Source of the DNA: an uncultured Pirellulaceae bacterium
GTDB taxonomy: Bacteria; Planctomycetota; Planctomycetia; Pirellulales; Pirellulaceae
NCBI GenBank assembly: GCA_905480235.1
Contig: CAJQPP010000031.1
Location: 62,001-126,000, forward strand
DNA: 64,000 bases
Direction of reading: 5' to 3'
The notes under the pieces are model-generated. The model made no database searches and was not told the DNA's origin. It saw only the letters and a program-made list of their open reading frames with translations. This document shows, piece by piece, positions 44,959 to 53,571 of the stretch. Made by a program: the position numbers and the translations under genes. How positions within the stretch are numbered: position 1 is the first letter of the stretch; each line of letters starts with the position of its first letter.

Positions 44959-46366
44959 TTGCTTCGGCCTCTCGCTGATGCGTATTTGCCGAAGTAACTT
45001 TGTCTTGATTCAAAGAGTAAATCAATTGCCCTTGATCATACAGATGTTTCCAAGCATCCAAATCAACCTGCAACTGTTCCAGTCGTGAGGGTCTCCATTT
45101 CCGATGCCTCAGGGGCCGCAATAGTTTTCGCGTTTTCCGCATGTCTCTTTTAATTTCAGCAGGATTACCACAATTTACCAGTTTGATATTTTTAGGAAAA
45201 TCAGCAAAGCCCTCGCGGCATCCAGCGGAAATGGTTTCGTAAAAACTCGCCACTAAAACTTGTGCAACCTTTAAGCGGTCGCGAGAGCCTTGACTTCGTT
45301 CAGCTCGCCATTTCGTACCAGTGAAGGTGTCCACTCCTACCACATCCTGCAACGTGCTCTCGCTGCTCATATAACGAAAAAACACAAACCCAGCTAACAA
45401 AAAGGTAGCCGTGAATATCAGGAACCGAATGATATAGAAATCCTCCACATCATTCAGTGCCTCGGACATCAATTCGTTCACTAAATTTTCGTCTTCTACG
45501 AGTGCCGCTATTTCGTTGCCAAAGCCAAGCAACAAATCAGGGGGCAGCTTCTGAATCGCATCCCAAACATCTTCCGGGCTCGGTGCAGGGAAATCCACGT
45601 CGATTACCTGGGGGTCTTCGGGGCTGATTTCACGCCCGTAATTCAGGATTACCAACTCCGTTCGCTTACCCTGTTTTAACCAGTGCATTGCCTGCAATGC
45701 CAAACGAGCGTTATCCCCCTGAAACACCATTTGGTTACTGAACACGCTTGGATCAGCGCAAACGACGACCCGACTATCAAGGTTTTTTGGAACAGCCAAG
45801 AAATGGTAAATATTGTTGCGGTTGCTCATCGGCGGCAGGGTGGCGATGGCTTGCCAATTGGAGCCTTCCAAACTGAGACCGCCAGTACGATTGGTAATCA
45901 CCGTTTGCAAACCTCGTGTCACCGGATGGTCTGCAGGAAATTCGGTGACGACGGGGCAATCTGCGAAGCCATTAAACTGATCCTGCGGATCATTGGTTTG
46001 CAGGTAACCTCGCGGGCAATCAATCCGCAAATCTCTGGAGAAAAAATACCCAACGGTTTCGGTGTCTGAGGCAAATAAAACAGCCCCACCTCGGCGAATA
46101 AAGCGACTCAAGCTGGCGTTTTGTCGGTTGCTAGAACGGTACGCACCCAGCACAACGATTATGGATTCGGAGGGTTCTAAATCTCGTTGCCATACGGTAT
46201 TCGTCTGAGGTTCCAGCCCAAGGCTGCGGCAAATTAAGGCAAAACCGTTGTAGCCTTCCGCCCATTCACTGTCTGATAACTGGCGGTTGGGAGTTTGACT
46301 GAACGCCATTGGCGAGTGCCAGGCCAAGGCAAATAACAGCAGCAAAAAAAGCCTAAAGCGATGCAT
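44942..46366 (-). CDS. DUF4350-like membrane protein
   Basis: 474 residues from the ATG at 46366, which gives a good signal (MHRFRLFLLLLFALAW, cleavage near FSQ); a longer frame upstream has no support. The family-type core follows: SESIIVVLGAYRSS, then FIRRGGAVLFASDTE, an amidotransferase-like Rossmann fold lacking a catalytic Cys. A membrane helix lies at about 348-366 (IIRFLIFTATFLLAGFVFF), with a basic cytoplasmic tail of about 100 residues. The start overlaps the end of the DUF4129 gene by 14 nt and the end overlaps the MoxR start by 17 nt. DUF4350 proteins accompany MoxR/DUF58/DUF4129 sets; their biochemical role is not known. Confidence 0.85.
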   Translation of the reverse strand: MHRFRLFLLLLFALAWHSPMAFSQTPNRQLSDSEWAEGYNGFALICRSLGLEPQTNTVWQRDLEPSESIIVVLGAYRSSNRQNASLSRFIRRGGAVLFASDTETVGYFFSRDLRIDCPRGYLQTNDPQDQFNGFADCPVVTEFPADHPVTRGLQTVITNRTGGLSLEGSNWQAIATLPPMSNRNNIYHFLAVPKNLDSRVVVCADPSVFSNQMVFQGDNARLALQAMHWLKQGKRTELVILNYGREISPEDPQVIDVDFPAPSPEDVWDAIQKLPPDLLLGFGNEIAALVEDENLVNELMSEALNDVEDFYIIRFLIFTATFLLAGFVFFRYMSSESTLQDVVGVDTFTGTKWRAERSQGSRDRLKVAQVLVASFYETISAGCREGFADFPKNIKLVNCGNPAEIKRDMRKTRKLLRPLRHRKWRPSRLEQLQVDLDAWKHLYDQGQLIYSLNQDKVTSANTHQREAEANDNTN

Positions 46367-47807
46367 CGGTATCCTCGGACGAAATTCCGGGGCCGGGGCC
46401 ATTCGCCAATTCACTGAGTATCTCGGTGCACTTACTAATATCCTGTTCAGATAACGTCTGCCCGACTTCGGAATAGCGAGCATATTCGTAACACTGCACC
46501 AGGTGGTGAATTCTGGGTTGCAAAGCCGGTGACTCGGCGTTCAATGCTATTTGAGCACGGCCGACATGCCACCAACTGGAAGGTTTGCCATACCGCAACA
46601 AAAGAAACCGATCTACGGCACGAACGAAATCCGGTGAATTCTGGATTTTGGATTTCCGTGTCAAAGAACGCGGCGAAAACCCTCCCAGAATCGATTGCTT
46701 CAAGGTTGTTGTTCGGGCGATCCACCAGACTGCCAGTGCCAGACAGGCGATGGCTAAAAAAATCACGCCCAGCCAAGCGAGAAACTGATTGCCCCCATCA
46801 CCGTTCCCAAGATTCCAAACACCCCAACTCCCTCCCGGAACCGACCACCGTCGCGGTGAAGAACCGGCCGAAGAAATTCCGGAACCTTGAGAACGATCTT
46901 GTTGCGAACCCCACTCTCGCTCGTTCAAACGCCCATGGACTTGATCAATCAGCCCACCCAACAAACCACCTACCGAATCAGCTAACGGTGAATTGGGTTC
47001 CCCCACTTCGCTCATTTGACTCTGAACGGCTTCCATGATCATGCGATCGAATCGATTTCCGACGCTTTCGGTTATTCCTGTAGAACTTCCTTTGTTTTCA
47101 TCTTCCGTTGATTGAAACCAATCCGATTCGGGTTTGAAAACCCCCTCCTCCGGCATTTGTGAAATCGTCTCCTCCAGTCGATTCACAATTTGCTCAGCAG
47201 CACCCGCATCAAATACCGGATCTGCGTCAAAGATCGGGGGTACCGTTGAATTGGTTCTTGATTCACGGTCGCTTCCCGTATTCCGGTTTTTTCTTGATTG
47301 TGGATTTGGGTAATTGCCGGTTCCCGGGAATTCCGTCGTTGCGGAATTGCGTTGTGGCGAGCTGGATGACTTCTGCCCGGAAGCATCCGGAAGCTCTCTG
47401 AGAATGTCCTTAAGATTGATCGACGCATCCTCGGGGAGCATGCTGATTTGCTGCTTTTTTGCCAACTCCCGCAGTTCCGGAGGAAGTGGTGGATTTTTAC
47501 CCCCCTGGATCTCTTCTGCGAGTCCTCGGAAATACTCTTTTTGCTGGTCGTTCATACCGGACAACATCTTCTCTCCCAAATCCATGAGTTTTTGGGTCGA
47601 ACTCTTAGGCAAATTGATGCCTTGTAGTCCGGAAAGTTTCTCCAACAGTTGATTGGGAGTTGGTACCAGGTTGCGCGGCAAATCGCGGTAAGGAACTCTC
47701 GTACCTTGAGCGGCTAACACCTGGGGACCTAGCGTCCCGGCCAAACAGACCAAATATATGGCCGCTTTAAAAGCGTGAACTCGTGGATTGTAGATGGGGG
47801 AAAGCAA
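46353..47807 (-). CDS. DUF4129-like membrane protein, first gene of MoxR operon
   Basis: 484 residues. The only in-frame start after an upstream stop is a TTG at 47807, with no strong Shine-Dalgarno site; the N-terminus is still a plausible signal peptide (AAIYLVCLAGTLGPQVLAAQ). A long Ser/Asn/Pro-rich, low-complexity extracytoplasmic region (about 40-330) precedes one membrane helix (about 341-363, FLAWLGVIFLAIACLALAVW). The C-terminal cytoplasmic domain, with FVRAVDRFLLLRYGKP and the CYEYARYSE turn, fits DUF4129. It heads the operon that continues with DUF4350, MoxR and DUF58 and overlaps the next gene by 14 nt. The family call rests on the C-terminus and context. Confidence 0.78.
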   Translation of the reverse strand: MLSPIYNPRVHAFKAAIYLVCLAGTLGPQVLAAQGTRVPYRDLPRNLVPTPNQLLEKLSGLQGINLPKSSTQKLMDLGEKMLSGMNDQQKEYFRGLAEEIQGGKNPPLPPELRELAKKQQISMLPEDASINLKDILRELPDASGQKSSSSPQRNSATTEFPGTGNYPNPQSRKNRNTGSDRESRTNSTVPPIFDADPVFDAGAAEQIVNRLEETISQMPEEGVFKPESDWFQSTEDENKGSSTGITESVGNRFDRMIMEAVQSQMSEVGEPNSPLADSVGGLLGGLIDQVHGRLNEREWGSQQDRSQGSGISSAGSSPRRWSVPGGSWGVWNLGNGDGGNQFLAWLGVIFLAIACLALAVWWIARTTTLKQSILGGFSPRSLTRKSKIQNSPDFVRAVDRFLLLRYGKPSSWWHVGRAQIALNAESPALQPRIHHLVQCYEYARYSEVGQTLSEQDISKCTEILSELANGPGPGISSEDTDASL

Positions 47808-48282
47808 AAAATTGGCTCAGTGATAATTCGCGATGATCTGGAAACAGATGCTTGATTTTAGGCATGCGAACCAAGGAGTGGCAACAACGTGGTTCTGGAT
47901 TATCACCGGTCGTGTCAAGAATGGAAATACTCATCTAACCCCGGGCCAATACCAATGGGATCTAAACATGCCTTTTCGCTTGACTCAGCAACCATACTGG
48001 CTGGGATTTCCCAGCAATTGATTAGACACTGGCGTGGTCGGCAGGCGTCACTGATGCCTGGATATTCAGCTTCGCGACGGGCACAATAGAGCAAAAATCG
48101 GTCGCCGGTTCTCAGGCACTTGTGACGCTCTAGCCAATGGGCTTGGCAAACCCGAAATATCGATATGCATACTCTGACTGCAACGGCCGCCAGCATAAGA
48201 CAGACAGGGTGGCTATCGTGTGTTGGCAAAAAAAAACCCGGCCTCAAAGGCCGGGTTTGATATTTGAATTAGCAAGGGTTAT
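47808..48282. other. intergenic region: DUF1598 terminator and DUF4129-operon promoter region
   Basis: 475 nt between two minus-strand genes. It contains the terminator at 48228-48257. The remaining 420 nt should hold the promoter of the DUF4129-MoxR operon, but I could not assign boxes with confidence. No gene is supported. Confidence 0.45.
48228..48257 (-). terminator. strong rho-independent terminator after the DUF1598 gene
   Basis: Read on the minus strand, AACCCGGCCT and AGGCCGGGTT form a perfect 10-bp stem with a 3-nt loop, followed by seven further T residues (nine T in a row counting the two in the stem). It lies 25 nt after the stop codon and separates this gene from the DUF4129 operon. 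Confidence 0.92.
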
Positions 48283-49683
48283 TTAGTCCCACCACCACTG
48301 GCCATCTGCAAGTCCGTCCAGCTTGATCGAAGCCTTCACTTGGTTGGCACTACCGGATTCATCCACCGTCAAGTTGTCGACGGTTAGGGCCCGTTGCGGT
48401 TGAATGTTCACTCCGCCGCCGATGGGGGCTGCGAATTGGCCGCCCTTCCACATGCCATTCACCAAAGGCTCTACGTGAGTTGGTGTGGCGTAGGTTTCAG
48501 TGGCCAGCAAGTTCTCATTGGTCAGCAATGGCATATCCCAGCCAGCTTCGCCGTAGTAATCCATTTCCTTAATGAACGCGGCGACGATCGCCATATCCAT
48601 CAAGTTGCGCAATTGACCGAACACGGGTGAGCGTTCGGCTAATTGATCGTACTTTTTCGTGAAATTACGGGTGAAATTCTTACTGGCTTGATCGCCACGT
48701 CGTGCGTTCGTTCTTGAACCATCTCTGGCGACCCGCTCGTCAGCACCAATCAATTTGATACCGTCGCCGATCATCTGCATCGCGAAGTTGTCCTCGCTAA
48801 CGCTGATTCGTTCGTAATTCGGCTCGAAATACCAACGCAGCAAAGCGTTTTTGGCGACACTCCTGGGCTTCACCTTTTCCGCCCAACTTGGAATGTCGAC
48901 GCCGGGATCTTCGAGTCCCAGTCCGATCATCTTCATCCGGTAATCAGCCTCGACCAATACTTGGCCAAAGTGGGAATCGGTAGGCACACCCCGAATCGTG
49001 ACAACTTGCTTGCCCAGTGAATTTCTCAGCGTGTCCACGATCATATTCTCGTTACCCGAGATCATGATTTCGTTGCTTTGTGTTTTCGCTGCTAACTCGT
49101 TGACAGCCGCTTGGAAATTTGCCAGACCTTCTTGCGTCGGATCAATTGAGCAACCGATTGTGCTCGTCGAATTTTTCTCGGGTGCGAAAGCCCGCAGAGA
49201 GACAACCAGATCTTCCAGTTGCATGACAGCTTGGCCCGTCTCCATGCCAATCCAGCGTCCCGAAAGGTCTTGGAAAAAACCTTCGGCAGGACCCGCGATT
49301 ACGATGTCTTTAGTCTCTGGATAGTAGAACACGTGCGTGATCTTTGTCAGACCCGCTAGGTTCCGCATCACATCGTTCAAGTCCTCGCCGGAATCCAGTT
49401 TGGCGGCGATGGCTTTTTCCAATCGGTTCAGTGAGACCTTCCTCAGGTCACTACTTTGAATAACATCGCTCGGAAGCGTGTTTTTTGCAGCCTCGTAACG
49501 CTGTCTCGTCAGGTCGCCAGTGCGATCTGGGTAAAGCCTGGTACGCAGGACCCCTTCCGTGTCGATTTCGACGCCGGCAGGTACAAATGCAGCAACTTGT
49601 GCGTGCGCGAAGTGACCAGCCGTAACGACACAAAGTCCCGCTAAGATGGCAAATAACTTGGTACGAATCGTGCGACTCGTCAT
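48283..49683 (-). CDS. DUF1598-type exported protein
   Basis: 466 residues. The ATG at 49683 has GGGAGG upstream, a strong ribosome site. A signal peptide (KLFAILAGLCVVTAGHFAHA) is cleaved near AHA-Q. The body matches the planctomycete DUF1598 family in my reading: LTKITHVFYYPETKDIVIAGP, the GCSIDPTQEGLA region and VLVEADYRMKMIGLGLE. Members are conserved across Planctomycetota without known function. The C-terminus ends in GQWWWD. The protein has no further membrane span, so it should be periplasmic or secreted. It is monocistronic, bounded by an intrinsic terminator, and its strong ribosome site suggests abundant expression (inference). Confidence 0.82.
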   Translation of the reverse strand: MTSRTIRTKLFAILAGLCVVTAGHFAHAQVAAFVPAGVEIDTEGVLRTRLYPDRTGDLTRQRYEAAKNTLPSDVIQSSDLRKVSLNRLEKAIAAKLDSGEDLNDVMRNLAGLTKITHVFYYPETKDIVIAGPAEGFFQDLSGRWIGMETGQAVMQLEDLVVSLRAFAPEKNSTSTIGCSIDPTQEGLANFQAAVNELAAKTQSNEIMISGNENMIVDTLRNSLGKQVVTIRGVPTDSHFGQVLVEADYRMKMIGLGLEDPGVDIPSWAEKVKPRSVAKNALLRWYFEPNYERISVSEDNFAMQMIGDGIKLIGADERVARDGSRTNARRGDQASKNFTRNFTKKYDQLAERSPVFGQLRNLMDMAIVAAFIKEMDYYGEAGWDMPLLTNENLLATETYATPTHVEPLVNGMWKGGQFAAPIGGGVNIQPQRALTVDNLTVDESGSANQVKASIKLDGLADGQWWWD

Positions 49684-50019
49684 TTGGTTCCTCCCAAAAA
49701 CGCCGTTTATTCGGCAAAAGTAGGTGGTAGATTTCCACCGCGACCGCGAACCGCCCCTGTGGCTGCGATCAATGCATTAATACCACCCCATAGTAATTGC
49801 GATAAACTGGGCCGGCAAGAAAATATCGGAAAAGGGGGGGGGCCCCAGCCTGCTTTTTCCCAGAGGTCCGAAAAACCCAATAAATCCATGCTCTACTGTT
49901 AATCGCTAACTTATTCCTACCGATTCCCGGGCCCCAACGGGGGTTCCGAAGGCGGAAAACGACGTGAACTGACATAGGTTTGGAAATAAGATGCCGGTTG
50001 TAGGGGTAGGAGGGCGACT
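49684..50019. other. intergenic region upstream of the DUF1598 gene
   Basis: 336 nt between the uracil-DNA glycosylase stop and the DUF1598 start on the minus strand. It holds the DUF1598 ribosome site at its edge and a G/C run (GGGGGGGGCCCC near 49835). I see no gene and no clear promoter boxes. Confidence 0.4.
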
Positions 50020-50880
50020 TTAGAGCTCGATCCCCATCGCCGCCATCAACATTTTCATATCATCCCATGTTTTGGATTTGGCCTCGGGTGTTCGCAATAG
50101 GTAGGCCGGATGATAGGTCACGACGACACGACTGCCTCGATATTGGTGAAATTTGCCTCTCAAACGGCCGACGCTTTCGGTGGTTTTCAACAAGGTTCGG
50201 GCCGCTACCGAACCGAGACAACAAATAAATTCGGGCTGTAACAGATCAAGTTGCTGTTCGCTGTATCCCCAGCAATTAGAAATTTCTTCTTCCCGAGGAT
50301 TTCGATTTCCGGGTGGACGGCATTTCACGGTATTCAAAATGTAGACGTCTTCGCGTTTCATTTTGCAGGCCTGAATGATTTTATTGAGCAAATCACCAGC
50401 CCGCCCAACAAATGGTTCACCCTGCCTATCCTCGTCTGCCCCCGGGCCTTCGCCAAAAAAAGCAAGCCGCGGCTGGAGGTTCCCCACACCAAAAACTGTT
50501 TGTGTACGACAGCTAGACAATTCGCTACAGCGCTCACAATGCGATACTTTCTGGCTCAGTAAATCGAGGGCCGCACGTCGCGAAGACGCGGGCGACGGGG
50601 CCCCATAGGGATCACTGAGCTCAAAAGACGGCACCGCTTTCTCGGTTTCTGGGGAGACAACCGCCGGGGAAGCCTCCGCGGTGGGAGGTTGGGCCGATGC
50701 CGATTCTTGGGATGTCGTAAATTCGGTGCGTTCCTCGCCAACCGCACCCTGGGGCGTGTCAAAAACCAATGACCCTAAATTCCGTTCGGTTGCGGCCGGT
50801 AAATCCGTCATCCCAGCCTGCTGTAAACCTTGCAAAAACTGAATCGCTTGGCGACGAAGTTGCTCGTGAGTCGTTTCCAT
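50020..50880 (-). CDS. family 4 uracil-DNA glycosylase (4Fe-4S)
   Basis: Removes uracil from DNA as the first step of base-excision repair. The catalytic domain (residues 110-286) has the family 4 motif GEGPGADEDRQGEPF (143-157), with the acidic-loop variant GEGPG, then RPPGNR and the HPAYLLR motif near 257. The four iron-sulfur Cys are Cys115, Cys118, Cys187 and Cys203; the last two are 16 apart, as in Thermus UDGa. At 286 residues it carries an extra N-terminus of about 105 residues rich in Pro, Ala and Glu, probably disordered. No repair gene is adjacent. A 17-bp tandem repeat sits just upstream of the start. Confidence 0.94.
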   Translation of the reverse strand: METTHEQLRRQAIQFLQGLQQAGMTDLPAATERNLGSLVFDTPQGAVGEERTEFTTSQESASAQPPTAEASPAVVSPETEKAVPSFELSDPYGAPSPASSRRAALDLLSQKVSHCERCSELSSCRTQTVFGVGNLQPRLAFFGEGPGADEDRQGEPFVGRAGDLLNKIIQACKMKREDVYILNTVKCRPPGNRNPREEEISNCWGYSEQQLDLLQPEFICCLGSVAARTLLKTTESVGRLRGKFHQYRGSRVVVTYHPAYLLRTPEAKSKTWDDMKMLMAAMGIEL

Positions 50881-51554
50881 GCTTAATTACCTTCGGGTCC
50901 CCCCGGCTATCCAAATGCCGCGTCTAAATAAATGCCGCGTCTATCCAAATGCCGCGTCTAAACCAACGGCGAAGTGATCCGGCGGTGATTCTTCTGCCTT
51001 GACTTCATCCTAACGTCGGCCTCGCAGCATGGGCATCCAGACGAAGCTCGAATTCGACGCGAATTCAGATTATTTCCCGTTACCTAGCGTCCCCCCCGGG
51101 TGCTCCGCACAGGGAGTGTTGCCTTGCCAAGGCTTCAGCCTCATTGGGAACCTCAGCTCTTTCATTGGTTATTGCGAACCCATGCAGGTCGCCGATTTTC
51201 AACTTGCCGCGACTTGGCAAGCGATTCTGGAAAAAACCGCACGGTCGGAAGACTTCGTTGAACCAAAGCGTGGCCGTCCCTCAGCCCTGTTTTTTCAAAA
51301 TATCGTAAAATCCATGGACCCGAGATGGACCGCAACATCCCGAGGATTTACGAGATGAAAACTCTCCCGACTCCATATTGCGACGATGCCATCCGAGCCA
51401 CTTACAAAGCAAACAAATGTTTAACCTAACAATCCAACGGGTGAACGTTAAACTTCGTTAAATTTGGTTTTTTTATGGCGCTTTCGTCTTTAACATGACG
51501 TTTATTAGCGGGGACAATATGTCAAACTTCGAATTTACCCTAGGTTGAGACTAA
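50881..51554. other. divergent intergenic region between uracil-DNA glycosylase and DUF1559 genes
   Basis: 674 nt with no supported gene; an open frame at 51029-51358 shows no motif or ribosome site. The end near 50881 carries the 17-bp tandem repeat. The end near 51554 is A/T-rich (51410-51550) and should hold the DUF1559 promoter. Confidence 0.45.
50913..50960. repeat. 17-bp tandem repeat, three copies
   Basis: The core AAATGCCGCGTCTA occurs at 50913, 50930 and 50947, exactly 17 bp apart, with variable 3-bp joints (AAT, TCC). It begins 33 bp before the uracil-DNA glycosylase start codon as read on the minus strand, so it lies in that gene's leader or promoter. Confidence 0.85.
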
Positions 51555-52550
51555 ATGCCTAATTCATACCGTAAAGGCTTCACGCTCATAGAGTTATTAG
51601 TTGTGATTGCCATTATTGGGATCCTTGTTAGCTTGCTTTTGCCGGCTGTGCAGCAGGTTCGAGAAGCAGCTCGGAGAACTGAGTGCCTGAATAATTTACG
51701 GCAGATCGGTTTGGCAACCATGCTTTTTCATGACTCCCATAAAGCTTATCCGCCAGCCCGGTATCAGCAGGCCATGATCCCCACCCCAACGACCGCTTGC
51801 GGTGGCAAGGAACCGTCTTGGTTCGTGCGGATCATGCCCTTCATTGAACAGAACAATTCATATCGCGAGTGGGATCTCTCACTTGCTTACACTAGCCATC
51901 CCAAAGAGACCGTTTACCAACCTGTTTCTCTTTTTTGTTGCCCTTCGCGGCGTTCCACCGACAACGCCATCGTGGATGACGCCAATATTGACGGGACTGT
52001 CACGCTGCCTTGCGGATGTGGTGGAACGACCTCCATTTTGGTCGTCGGAGGAGCGAGTGGAGATTACGGCGGTAATCATGGTGACCCCAGTCCGGGCTCG
52101 GCCGGTTTTGCGACGGATTATTGGCGCGGCGGAAACGGAACCGGCGTCATCATTTCCTCCCGAGGTATTTGCGATCGGCCATTCGCTCCGCCAAAGAATT
52201 GGATCGACCGAATTCGAATCAAAGACGTCCGAGATGGAACAAGTAACACGATCCTTGCCGGTGAAATCCATATCCCACAAGGCAAGCTAAACGAAATGCC
52301 ATGGAATGGTCCGATCTTTAACGGGGAAGATCTTGCGGCCTTCGCTCGAATCGGCGGCCCTACAGTACCGTTGCTAACAGCCGCCCAAGAGCCAGGTCCG
52401 GTCCTCGGATTTGGTGGAGCCCACCCGCAAGTCGTCAATTTTTCGATGGCAGACGGTAGCACGCGCAACTTTTCGTACCAACTGGACACAACCACACTTG
52501 GCCAATTATGCCACCGCGCGGATGGGCAAGTGATTAACCTACTCGATTAA
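51555..52550 (+). CDS. DUF1559 protein with type IV pilin-like N-terminus
   Basis: 331 residues. The N-terminus has the prepilin/pseudopilin signal KGFTLIELLVVIAIIGIL, cleaved by a prepilin peptidase before Phe, and continues as a membrane helix into VQQVREAARRTECLNNLRQI. The C-terminus has the DUF1559 hallmark HPQVVNFSMADGS. Planctomycetes carry dozens of such paralogs; they are thought to be secreted surface or pseudopilin components, with function unproven. Cys residues are frequent in the middle (CCPSRRS, PCGCGG). GGTTGAGA precedes the ATG. The lipoprotein gene follows after 27 nt, and this pairing is common in the phylum. Confidence 0.95.
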   Translation: MPNSYRKGFTLIELLVVIAIIGILVSLLLPAVQQVREAARRTECLNNLRQIGLATMLFHDSHKAYPPARYQQAMIPTPTTACGGKEPSWFVRIMPFIEQNNSYREWDLSLAYTSHPKETVYQPVSLFCCPSRRSTDNAIVDDANIDGTVTLPCGCGGTTSILVVGGASGDYGGNHGDPSPGSAGFATDYWRGGNGTGVIISSRGICDRPFAPPKNWIDRIRIKDVRDGTSNTILAGEIHIPQGKLNEMPWNGPIFNGEDLAAFARIGGPTVPLLTAAQEPGPVLGFGGAHPQVVNFSMADGSTRNFSYQLDTTTLGQLCHRADGQVINLLD

Positions 52551-52577
52551 TCTACCAAGATCAGAAGAATCCATTCC

Positions 52578-53021
52578 ATGATTTCCGCTCACCGCCTCGC
52601 TTGGCTGGGTTGCTGCGTTGTCCTATTGATTACGACAGGCTGCAAACAATCCGATAATTTGCACCCCGTCAAAGGAAAAATCGTTTTCGAGGATGGGTCA
52701 CCAGTAATGTTCGGAGACATTGAATTTCAATCGACTCTGGAGCCGATTAATGCCCGCGGGAAAATCCAAAGGGATGGCACATTTGTAATCGGTACCCGAA
52801 CCGGCAATGACGGGGCTTTAGAAGGACCTCACAAGGTGGTAATTGTGCAAGCCATTACCAACCACTTCAACTTAAACGTCGTTCATGATCATGGTCATAT
52901 CATCGCACCTAAGTACACGAGATATGAAACGAGCGACCTCAAAGTAGATGTTAAGCCGGAAGAAAACGTCTTAAATATCGTGGTCGAGCAACGCGAAGAC
53001 GCCCCCGAATCAGCACAATAG
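52578..53021 (+). CDS. small lipoprotein with transthyretin-like (carboxypeptidase regulatory-like) fold
   Basis: 147 residues. A lipoprotein signal (WLGCCVVLLITTGC) ends in lipobox TTGC, so the mature protein is lipid-anchored. The body PVKGKIVFEDGSPVMFGDIEFQ and GKIQRDGTFVIGT form the beta-strand pattern of a small transthyretin-like sandwich, as in other DUF1559-associated lipoproteins. It is 27 nt downstream of the DUF1559 gene and likely co-transcribed. A His-rich patch (HFNLNVVHDHGHI) near residue 95 is notable and could bind metal (inference). Function is unknown. Confidence 0.85.
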   Translation: MISAHRLAWLGCCVVLLITTGCKQSDNLHPVKGKIVFEDGSPVMFGDIEFQSTLEPINARGKIQRDGTFVIGTRTGNDGALEGPHKVVIVQAITNHFNLNVVHDHGHIIAPKYTRYETSDLKVDVKPEENVLNIVVEQREDAPESAQ

Positions 53022-53571
53022 GTGAGCCAGCTTGCTGGGTAGAAACGCGGGCCTGCGGACCGTTTGAGGCCGCCATGATTAGTCACTCAATGCTCATCCT
53101 CATTTTACATCGGGTGTAACGGTCCCTCCTTCGATCTTCTGTCTAGAAGCCGATAGAAGAAATGCTGCTCAAAGCCGCTAGGGAAAGCCGCTGGGGAAAC
53201 CGGCGTAGTTTTCGCCCGAGCTGCCATTTGCTATGAGTTTTGGCGAATCCGCTGAAACACCCAAGCAGCGTTCTTGAGCAGCCTGATGCGCTGGATGAAC
53301 CGCTGGGGTTACTAGACGGGCCCCTTGTTCCCACCGTCCTCCCCACTCCTTCCTCCAAAAATGCTCGCTGGTGACCCAATAAAACCCTCACTTGCCGGCA
53401 TTTCTTTTTTTTAAGATTGCGTTAGCACTGTTTTATTGCCCGAATTGCACCCATAATCCTAGGCAGTTTCCCACCTGCTTTAGGAAGTTCTCAAGGAACG
53501 CCTGAGCCGCTTTCAGTTTTGGGTTGTCTCTTCAAAACCCGCAAAACATCGCTTTCGAGATCAGAATACTT
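53022..53571. other. intergenic region between the DUF1559-associated lipoprotein gene and der
   Basis: 550 nt without a supported gene. It contains a short 13-bp tandem repeat at 53171-53196. The der promoter is expected near 53400-53560, where A/T-rich sequence appears, but boxes are not clear. Confidence 0.4.
53171..53196. repeat. 13-bp tandem repeat, two copies
   Basis: AAAGCCGCTAGGG (53171-53183) is followed directly by AAAGCCGCTGGGG (53184-53196), with one mismatch, and then a partial AAACCGGCG. It is non-coding as far as I can judge. Confidence 0.6.

Noticed and set aside
47915-48247. A 110-codon minus-strand frame in the gap after the DUF1598 gene
   Set aside because: It begins inside the terminator stem of the DUF1598 gene and has no motif.
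51029-51358. A 109-codon plus-strand frame before the DUF1559 gene
   Set aside because: No ribosome site, no domain and no signal peptide; it looks like chance.
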